A stretch of DNA of 64,000 nt from Astropecten irregularis (taxonomy: Eukaryota > Echinodermata > Asteroidea > Paxillosida > Astropectinidae), in assembly GCA_963971285.1 (NCBI GenBank), contig OZ020244.1, positions 806,001 through 870,000 on the forward strand, written 5' to 3'. The translations under genes and the position numbers were made by a program. Below, in pieces: positions 55,057 through 64,000 of this stretch. The notes under the pieces are model-generated. The model searched no databases. It was given only the letters and a program-made list of their open reading frames with translations, and was not told the origin of the DNA. Each line of letters starts with the position of its first letter. Positions within the stretch are counted from its first letter, which is position 1.

Positions 55057-56390
55057 GTTTTATTACTAAAATCATTCATTATTGCCGAGAGCCGCAATTT
55101 CGTTTTAGGGTGTGGCACCATGCCGTTTTTCAGGCTCGAATATTCAACCATATGCTTACAATATAACATATGTAAATAACGTTATGGTAGATGTAAAAAA
55201 AACTCCTTATAAAACAAAATAAGAGCCACAATTATAACAAAGAAGTCACAAAATGTAAGACGTTGTCTCCGGTCATTTTTCAAAAGGATATTCTTTATTT
55301 TCTGAAATACTTCTCAAATTTCCAACTTCCATACTGTACCTGCCAAAAATCACATACAACATTTGAAACCGTCTGTAAAGGGAAAGACTCTCATAAATTA
55401 ACCTCTAAGTTTCGGTTCCTACAAGTTGCAGAAACCACCAATCTCTGTACATGTATATACTTGCTCAAACAAATATTTTAAAATGTTACAAAATATTTTG
55501 AAACCTTTCATCTTTTAAAGGTAGTATCATACTTTGGTAGCATACCGAAAAAGAAATCTTCACAGATTTAACAAACTTACAGGGAATACAGGGTATAAAG
55601 GTGGTGATGGTAGAAACATACCGTTAAAATATTTTTGCCCGAAAAGCAGTATTTTTCCAGAAAAGAGGAAAACCATTGACCAAAATGATGTTTCATCTTA
55701 TAAAGATCAAACAAAAAAAAGAGGAAAGACTTCAGAAACACTGTGGCCGTTTTTTACCGTTTTTTTTCATAAAGTTGGCACCATATGAGACTGACATTTT
55801 CACAGATGACTGTTACTGTAATTTTCTCGATATTTTTGCCCATGAATCTGTAATTGTTTGACAACAACCAAAGTATGATATTACCTTTTAGACTTATAAC
55901 TCCTGACTTTGCCTGTCACTAACAAAGTGATGATTGTCATCCGTGGAACTCTTCCACTCTTTAAGAACATGAGAACTACCAGGTTTTTAACGAATAAACA
56001 GAAAGGAGTGCCTAGTATTTCAATCTCAGCATTTGTGAAGGATTACCAGATTTTGCATTCTGCTTATTGTTAATTTCAATTTCAAAGCAGCATAATATAA
56101 TTATGTTATCTCTGAAAAATCACATTTTGCTTTTTTTTTCGTTTTTATTCAGGTCTTGAAAGGCTGAGACGGTTTGGCTTCGAAGACGCAAGAGATGACA
56201 TCCGTGTAAATCTACCTTAATGACATCAGACGTGAAGTGTCGGCATTTGTTTGGATATTCCAACATTTCTTCACCTACAAGATCCCAATTTGACGTCTAA
56301 ATTTAGAAGAAATTTCCCAAATAAGGCTTGCCACATGGCAGACGCATATTACACTGTTTGAATTCTGAATTTGTTGAGCACTGAACGTGA

Positions 56391-56540
56391 TTCAAGAAAT
56401 ATTTCTGCCTCCGTCTTAACCAGAGACTCCTGCCTTGGAAGAAACTTAACGATGCCAAGATGCAACTTCAAGGACTGAATTTTGCAAACTGTGTTTCACA
56501 GTTAGATGGACTTGTTAACAGTTTTTGTACATGGAAGTGA
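56391..56540 (+). other. arm-conserved 49-codon open frame (right copy)
   Basis: Partner of 52255-52404. It is followed 8 bp downstream by the conserved stem-loop and then by TGTGCTTTATTTGAACC. Confidence 0.25.
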
Positions 56541-56548
56541 TTAAAGAT

Positions 56549-56569
56549 ATGAGTGCCTGGTGCACTCAT
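56549..56569. other. stem-loop in the right arm
   Basis: ATGAGTGC-CTGGT-GCACTCAT, the exact mirror of 52226-52246. Confidence 0.4.
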
Positions 56570-56992
56570 TTGTTGTGTGCTTTATTTGAACCAAACAACT
56601 CTGGTATCTGGTCATGTGTACTTTCAAATAGCTGCGGCAAAGAATTTTTGGCCAAATTTTCTTTTCAACTGAGCTTTGTTGTTTTTTAATTGATTAAAAT
56701 AAGGAAATTCTTGTCACTACTAAACAAAATGGACCCGAAATACTTAAAGTTTTCACTGGCGAATATAAAATGAAAGCAGGACTTTGTTGATTGTATGCAA
56801 ATCTGTTTCAATCTGAGAGCAAAAATGACAATTTTAAGATCACTTCATATGCATTAAGCAAAGCTTACAAATTGAGCACAAATGAAATATTAGAATTGCG
56901 CGTTATTGACCAGATTCCAGTCTTTTTTGGCATTGCATTGAAACGATGTGAATGGTTGGTAATTTGCCAGTTGATATCCTTGACCTTGTTAC

Positions 56993-57256
56993 CTATCTTT
57001 TCAAGTACTGATTTAAGCTGTCACAAAAATGAATATTAAAGTGAAATGCATTTTCTTGAAAGATTTCTGGAATTACAAACAAAAATGCTTTATAAAAACC
57101 ACTTGATTTTTCTCTGAATAAATGGCCCATTGTAGGTTCCATGTACTGAACAAAATCAGTTTTTGTTAACGAAGGCCGAGATTGTACATCTCCAAAAATC
57201 AAAAATTGAACAAAGTCAAAAATTAGACAGTTGATTCTGAGATGGAATTGTGTCAA
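56993..57256 (-). other. arm-conserved small ORF, 87 codons (right copy)
   Basis: Partner of 51439-51807, lacking its first 35 codons because of a stop or shift upstream. Differences such as EISSGFYEAF versus EKSSGFYKAF are single-base. Confidence 0.2.
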
Positions 57257-57994
57257 AAAAGCACAAAATTGTCCGGCAAGTATTTAGCTGCATGTTAAAG
57301 TAATTTTCACCAAATAAGGATATTTGGGAAACATTTTGGAATTTTTTTTTAAATCACTCAACGCTTAACATGAGTTACGTTATCAGCTGGCAAATTGTCG
57401 CCATACTTTAAGTGGTTAACCATAGGTACATGTAACCTGTTACCTTTAACTGAGTCAGTTAGCAAATTCAAATAATCTGCTCTAAAACTGATAATCCTTT
57501 GGCATTTTTGTCATTTGCATAATGTGCAGCACCAAGATTTTTTTTTTACCGAATTCATATACAGTATTACCCGTGCTAAAATTGTCAACCTTTCTGGGCA
57601 TTTTATCATTTCTGGTTTTAATGTGTACAATGTGCATGCGTAGCGCCAATGATTTAAAAAAAAAATAGTAAACAACTCTCATCCTGAATTTCTTTGGTTT
57701 CACCTGTTTGTTTTTCAAATCCACTTCAAACCAATTTTTTTTACCTGAATTTTTACACATTGCAAGAGTGAAAACTATCCTAAAAACATTTCTAACATTT
57801 TCTATTTTCGCGTACATTTTTCAATTTTAATTCACCTTTTTTCATTGTTGTTCAGCATAAAAGAAAACCAAATTCTGAAATGTTAATTAGAATCTGACTC
57901 ACTTAAGGTAGCAGGTTACTACTGGTTTCAAGGGTGCCGTACATTATTCTTTGACCTTTCCAAATTTTCTGCGCTCCAACATCAGTATTGCGTA

Positions 57995-58234
57995 TTGCTT
58001 GACTCCATCCACATTAGAATCATCATGTTGCATCCAAAAGCACATTCCTGCAAATACAAAAAGGAATACAAAGAAAGAAACTTAAATATGCGCGTCAACA
58101 TTCAAAAGTCAATATTCTTTGCATCTGTTCTGCTATTTTGCAAGTTCTCTCATTCAAACGAACCTATAAACTTGCCGCCCATCGCATATTTCTGTTGCAT
58201 TAGTTGCGCTGTAATAAGAAAAATAAGGTCATAG
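57995..58234 (+). other. arm-conserved small ORF, 79 codons (right copy)
   Basis: Partner of 50317-50595. It contains a small AATACAAAGAA length difference in the Lys-rich segment that keeps the frame. No recognised family. Confidence 0.2.
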
Positions 58235-58687
58235 GTTAGGTTAGAAATGGCATCTTTGCAAAGGGTCTGCATTGCAAGTTGAAATGTGTCCCAGTCATAC
58301 AACCTTTAGGTTATTTACATATGACCTCTGTGCAGTGTCAGGTTAATGTGTATAGAGGTCACATGGAAATTGCCAAGAGGCTTGTATTGTTGGAACTGTT
58401 TCAATAAGCATCTTTGAAATATGGTCCATAGTGAGAGGGCGCTGTTGATGCTGGATGAAAGTTTGCTGAAATGGCGCCCTGCTTACTGTTGTCCATTTTC
58501 AGAGATTCTGTTTGCAATGCAGTCCCTTTAAAACCAGTTAAGTGTACTCTTGGTTAACCACACGTATGTGTTGTATAGAGGGGGTAGTTCAGCCATTGAC
58601 AAATAAAAATGCAAGAGGAGATCACTATCTGTTGTGTCATTTGAATTTTTTATTATTTTTTTTTTCTAATTGCAAGTGCCGGCTGGT

Positions 58688-58701
58688 GCGCCCTCTGCTG
58701 T
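58688..58701 (-). promoter_or_regulatory. CTCF-like motif, right arm inner
   Basis: Minus-strand ACAGCAGAGGGCGC; mirror of 49851-49864. Confidence 0.4.
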
Positions 58702-58831
58702 CTAGAATGTGAAGCAACTTAATGACCCAAGTACATCGGCTGATAAAGCGCCCTCTTGAGTTGAAACCTGACTTAGTCTTACTAGTATTCTGCTCTACAA
58801 GTGATCTGCAACACACATTTCAACAAGCTCA

Positions 58832-59143
58832 TTGCTTATGCGCGCTATTGTTGGCATGCAAATGCCACGCATTGAAAAGACTAGCAAAGGTCTGAACCAA
58901 GCTCAGAAAGGATTCATTGTTGTACACTTAAATCTTAATAGACCTGCATGGGTGTACTTCAGACCTCACCCCCTGTTCGGGCAACCAAGCCGCTATATGT
59001 TCTTAGGAGACATTTTGATGCTGAACTTTGGGGTAAAAAAAGGAAAAATAAAGACCGATTCATTGGACACTTCTACTTCATCACTAATTGAGTCCTTGAC
59101 CTTCAAAATGACAACAACTTCAACCCAGATGATGATGTGCTGA
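58832..59143 (+). other. arm-conserved small ORF, 103 codons (right copy)
   Basis: Partner of 49409-49720 (N7/I, K/Q, L/P and P/S changes only). It runs outward from the palindrome centre. Family unknown. Confidence 0.25.
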
Positions 59144-61788
59144 CCAGAGAAACAACATTTCAACATGCAGCTTACTTCAAATTTTGGATTATCTTTTTTG
59201 CTCCCAAATTTGGTAGTTTATGTATTCTGAAACAAAAATTACCCCCTAAAATTATGTACTTTTATGAGCTTCAATGAAACAATCATGTCCTCATGGATTT
59301 CTTGGTTTCACTTGTGTAACAGAAGAATGCTACCCTATTAATATTATCTACCCTAATCACTTAATACCTTAATTTAACGCTTAACTATCCTAGTGCTGAA
59401 ATGTTTATTTGCTGTTCCGATACGGTCCAGGTTGGAACGGGTTTTAAAAAGCTTGGGATTTTTATTGTTATTATTATTTTTCATTATTAATTATCACCCG
59501 TCTAACTTAACATTTATGTTGTAATGTTTGTTGCATCTTCTTCTTATTCTTAGCTTTATTTGAAGAGCTTGAAAATTAAATTATATGAATGCTTATCAGG
59601 TAAATCTGCAATGGAAACTGATTTAGTTTTATTTGGTAATTCATTACGCATGTGACAGTCATTTGAATTTTTAATTAGTTAATTTTCTTATCAATTTATT
59701 CTTTTGGCAATAGCATTGCTACAGATTGCTGTAGATATGCATGCTGCCAGGAAAATTATTATGACATCACCATGACATCATAAAAAAAACAATTCTTATT
59801 TTATCCCTAAATGCCTTGAAACTTGGTGGTTATGATCTCTATGTTATTTATAATCTATTTATTTTATGATGAAGTCATCATGACATCATCGGATTTTTAG
59901 TTAATAATATGACAATCACTGCTTATGCTTAGTGTAGAATCGGTGCTTACAGAAATTGACAATTCTCTGTTATCAGCCAAATAAGCAACTTAAGACAAAT
60001 CGGAACAGCTTTGTGTTCATCCACAGGATGAACACTTAAAATGTCTAGTTATTATTTGTTTCTATTGCAATATAGATCCTCTATATTTTTGTCAATGGTT
60101 TTGATACAAGCCTATTAGGACTTCTGAAAATACCCCATATTGGTTTAATTCCAATTGTTAAATTCATGTTTATTGTTCAATCTGTTTGTGTGTAAGTTTA
60201 TTTATATTTTAACTAAACAGTTTTTAACTACATGTAGAAATGTTGATTTGTAATTGTAAACCTAATATTTTTAGTCTTTGGACGTTTTATTTCGTATTCT
60301 TAATAAACCGTCATTGAATTGAATTGAACAGGGATCTGAGTATTTTTTATATTGTTTTCATTTAGTTCTTGATTGTTTTTAATCTCATTAATTTGACTGA
60401 CTTTACCTATGTGGGAATAAATACTGAAGTGAACTAAAGTGAATTGACTTCTAGTGTAGATAGATGGTTTATGTCATAGGTTTAGGACTCCTAAACCTAT
60501 TGCCTTCTCTTTCACAATCTAGATTACAAAAGCTTCCTATTTAAGCATATTTTAAAAGTGATTTACTGATTTATTATAGATATGTTTAAATAAACCTGAT
60601 ATAAAATGGTGAAAAACTAGTCCAAACGTTGAAAGGACCACTGGTTACAAAAAGCCTTGAGGAATGTCTTTAAAGATTATTTACATGTCATTACTGGAAA
60701 TTGTCCAGTGCGTTTTATTTTTAGGTGAAAATGTTTCTTGTATTCTGTCTGCCTTATAAGAATTGAATTATCATTAAAATCTCTATTACACAACTAATAT
60801 TTAGCTTGAAGTTAATGTATGATTCCTTAGATTTGATTTTTATTATTATTTGTTTCAACATTTGTTTTGCAACATTATCCATATCATTTTTATGATTTTG
60901 TCTATGGCTGATTTTTATGGAAATGCCCCCATATTGGTTTGTTCCTAATTATTTCGTAGTAATCTGATTATTCTTTGATAATTTTATTTGGTTTATGGAT
61001 GTTTTCAATCTCAATTATTGTACTAACAGACTGACCTTGTCAATATTTTTTAGGGTTAAGTTATTATGGAGATAACTTGCTGTGATTATTTATTGGTTAT
61101 TTCAGCCATTTTTTTAATTGCTGTCCTATGGTTAAATCACTGTGGTCTTCTTAGGAAGTTTTATATTAAATGTTTCTGAACTGAAGAAATTAATGTTATC
61201 ATTTTATCACAGCACCACAGCTTGCTAAATTTGTATGTGTTCCCTCTGGCCTTCCTACACAACCTTACTTTCTACTACACAAGTGAAACCAATGGTCAAA
61301 ACCTGAGAACTGTAACAAAGTAAACCAGCAATGCCAAAAAACTGTTTCTCTAATCATCGCATCAACAACTGAGTAGAGGTCACCATCATCTATCAGGTCA
61401 AGAGCCCCCTCAGATCAGAAGCAGATGTCCTATGCAAAAGGGTTGGTCATCATGACCGGCCTGAAAAGAGACCTGGTTACACAGGAACAGTAAGATGAAG
61501 GGTACCAACTTAGGATAACAAAAGTATCAGTGCAAAAAAAACTGTGCGAAAAAAAGGGTCCTCTGTCCTTCGCACCAATCATACAAGCGCTATCAGCATC
61601 TTAGTGTACAACAATCAATTCCTTTCTTCTAGTTTTAGCCGCAAGCAGAATTTGGGTATGAGCTTGTCAAATCATGTGAGGCAGAACACTTACAGAGTAG
61701 AATACCAGCAACACTGAAGACAGGTTTCACTCAAGCTGACGCATATCAACCAATGCACCTGGGTCATTAAAGTTACTCCACATCCTAG

Positions 61789-61802
61789 ACAGCAGAGGGC
61801 GC
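61789..61802 (+). promoter_or_regulatory. CTCF-like motif, right arm outer
   Basis: ACAGCAGAGGGCGC; mirror of 46829-46842. The four copies form two convergent/divergent pairs placed symmetrically about 54395. Confidence 0.4.
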
Positions 61803-64000
61803 ACCAACTGGCACTTGCATTTTGCTCGTCTGAGCTTCTTTCCTATGTGTATTTGATCTGTACAGGATTTAAACACTTTAACAACAGATTATAACAGATT
61901 TAAATAACAATGGGATAATAACTCCAACAAACAGAATCTAAATCAGTTCCTTAATGTGTGACAATCTACATTGGAAGGACATTTTTAGAAAATTTTGAAA
62001 CATTTTGTGCTGTCAAATCAGTCAAAATATAAAAAAGTTGCTTTTTGCTTCTCTAGTTTTGCAGAGAAAATTTGAGATTTGTTTTTATAAATCAATGTTG
62101 TTATGATGTTTTGAAAAAGTTTTGAATTGAAAGATAATTATATGTATGTGACAATGTACATGGGAAGAAAAGTTTATACAATTTTGAAAAAAAAAGTTTT
62201 TGGCATCTCTAGTTTTAAAGAGAACATTAGATTTCTTTGCATGAATCAATTTTGTCATGATGTTTTGAAGAAGTTTAAGACACCAATTTCAAGGCATTTG
62301 GACAATATTTCTGTATAAAACAATGGCATTGAGTGTGTCACATGCATACATACATGTACAGTGTACATGCCTTTTTCAGTGCTTCTGCAAGAATTTTCAT
62401 GCATTTTCTTGTATGTGTACATACAAATTTAGCTTGTTTTTGTTGCATAGCAGCGCATGATCAATCTGTCTGTTGGAGAAACTCACACACCTACATACAG
62501 AAAACATTCTTAAGAAAAAGGCAATAAATTAATTAAGGCAATTAATTCAATTTTAGAGTGCATTCACTTGAAATGATGGGGTTAGTCACTTCGTCTGGAA
62601 ATCAATTTTGAGAAAAAAAATCATCCCCCCCCAAAAAAAAGCAAGAAGACAAAAATAAAGAAAAAAAAAATGCAAACCCCAAATTGAATAAAAATGGAAA
62701 AAAAAATGTTGTATCTAAACCCAAAAATGACATAAATGCCAGAATTGAAAAAGAATTTAGATGAATTTGAAACTTTTGTTAACCCACATTTTTGACATCA
62801 GACATGTACAACTACAACCCCTGTCACTTCAAATGAATGTTCCCTAAAACATGTAAAAACAAAGTAAGATTCTTCAGCAAAGATATGGTTCAGGATTGTG
62901 AATCACATTCTAACATAATGGCATGAATGGAGATGGAATTTGGCCATCAAAAGGTTTGTTTCAAGTCCCACCCAGGGATACAATTGGTAAGAATCTGAGA
63001 TTGTGCAGAGGATGAGAAACTTATGCAAAAATATGCGTAAAGGATTATGAGTGAAGTGCACTATCTCAATACTGTCTAATTACATGTATTATGATAATGA
63101 AGAGGAAAATGGTTTCTATTTTGATGCTGCCATTTCAAAACAATTCCTAAATGACTAAGATTGATGCTTTAGAACTGGAGATAAAATGATAGAAATGTCT
63201 TCCAAAATAGCTCCGACAGAATTTCATGACAGAAAGTCAAGATAATTGATTTTTTCTACATTTCTAAACGGTGATACCAACGTGGAGTACCAATCCTGAA
63301 CCACATGCAAGTTTGAATATTTTACAATGAGAAGGGATGGATTCATTTGTGAAGGAAAAGAGGAATGTGAAGCGTATGACAAATTGATGGCACAAAAGCG
63401 GGAAATAATTTGAAGGCAGAATCTGGGAATCATAAATGCCACACTGAGAATGTTTCAGAGGAAAAGTTTGATCATTGTGAAAAACATTGTCCCACCCAGG
63501 GGAAAAGATGCTAAAAAATGAGCAAAAATACAAAGTAACGTGCAAAACTAATGAAAATTTTTAGACATCCCCAACCAGGGGAAATGTTTTTTGTAACAGG
63601 GCCACAAGGTGTGAAACATACAAAAAATTGATTTGCCACCAACAGAAAAAGGCAGTGTTATAATTTGAGCGCGAAAAAACTGGTAAAATAAATCATGAAT
63701 CCATCCCAACTTGATATAAACCCTAGCTGTCAGAAACACACAATGCACATGACCACTTTACACTGCATTTGTAAGGTTCAGTAGAGAGTTATTGGTATTT
63801 GTTTGTATGCATACATAGTTTTGGACCAGAAAAGACTGAGTCTACAAAGTATCTTTCTCTTCATATCATGACCATCTTACCCAAGAAAAGATCCATCTCA
63901 GGCAAGAATTTGACTATTTCAGATATTATTACATAAAAACAAAATTCCAAAAGCCAAATTGTTCAGCAATGATTTAAACAAATATTCAGCTGTCATAGCA

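Larger units (their letters stand above)
58672..61818. mobile_element. nested inverted-repeat element in the right arm (~3.15 kb)
   Basis: Mirror of 46813-49880. Left end GCAAGTGCCGGCTGGTGCGC (58672); right end, inverted, GCGCACCAACTGGCACTTGC (61799-61818). It holds the 103-codon frame at 58832-59143 and a LINE-like tail AATAAACCGTCATTGAATTG at 60303. Because both palindrome arms carry it in mirrored positions, it was present before the arm duplication. Confidence 0.7.
54690..64000 (-). repeat. right arm of the giant palindrome (continues past the window)
   Basis: It is the reverse complement of about 44658-54100, with several percent divergence and small indels. For example, the left arm has no counterpart of CTTAGTGTAGAATCGGTGCT at about 59928. 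The mirrored order of all small frames, the nested element and the stem-loop is retained up to position 64000. Confidence 0.93.

Noticed and set aside
44658..64000. Polinton/Maverick or other autonomous giant transposon
   Set aside because: No polymerase B, integrase, ATPase, protease or transposase reading is visible in either arm; the inverted arms make up almost the whole unit rather than short termini.

Overview
This is eukaryotic genomic DNA from an animal. It has low gene density, spliced gene remnants, an LTR retrotransposon, a LINE fragment, several MITE-like elements, tRNA-derived repeats and many minisatellites, and no bacterial gene organisation. A secreted PAN/apple plus fibrinogen-C-terminal protein, extracellular-matrix-like exons, AT-rich spacers rich in TACATGTA-type words and tandem arrays filling introns fit best with a marine invertebrate deuterostome (lancelet, hemichordate or echinoderm). 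The species cannot be fixed from the sequence alone.

Layout. 1-3085: a 654-658 bp tandem repeat decaying into diverged copies. 3470-4400: a degenerate repeat. 4400-8880: no convincing gene, with one foldback MITE at about 7250-7500. 8879-22843: exon-like pieces on the + strand of what looks like a disabled extracellular/matrix gene (FnIII-like linker, cadherin-like and EGF-like segments, in-frame stops). Nearly every intron of it holds a different tandem array: a 20-22 bp minisatellite with a ~570 bp higher-order period, a 116 bp array, a 55 bp array and a 109 bp tRNA/SINE-derived array. One intron also holds a 1.5 kb DNA transposon. 22904-23318: a tRNA-like sequence bracketed by 47 bp inverted repeats. 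23541-24679: twenty copies of a 57 bp repeat.

25611-31578 is a complete Ty3/gypsy-type LTR element with identical 268 bp LTRs and an ATAG target duplication. Its single 1756-codon ORF joins Gag directly to integrase and lacks protease, reverse transcriptase and RNase H. It sits about 200 bp upstream, in sense orientation, of the one clearly intact host gene: a secreted PAN-FReD lectin-like protein at 31785-32765.

32766-44640 holds AT-rich spacer with two copies of one MITE family, a 21 bp minisatellite, a LINE RT fragment, and three paralogous non-coding exon-like modules, the middle one expanded internally by about ten ~105-110 bp repeats. Four tRNA T-arm-like motifs lie at 44183-44507.

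From about 44658 to the window end the sequence is a giant imperfect palindrome. Two arms of at least 9.3 kb, similar to within a few percent, are mirrored about position 54395. Each arm contains a nested ~3.1 kb inverted-repeat element bounded by CTCF-like motifs. The spacer is an ordered array of ~18 bp motifs in strictly alternating orientation, interleaved with five short CCG(T/C)...ACGG dyads. This palindrome, the RT-less LTR element and the intron-by-intron satellite filling are the most unusual parts of the window.
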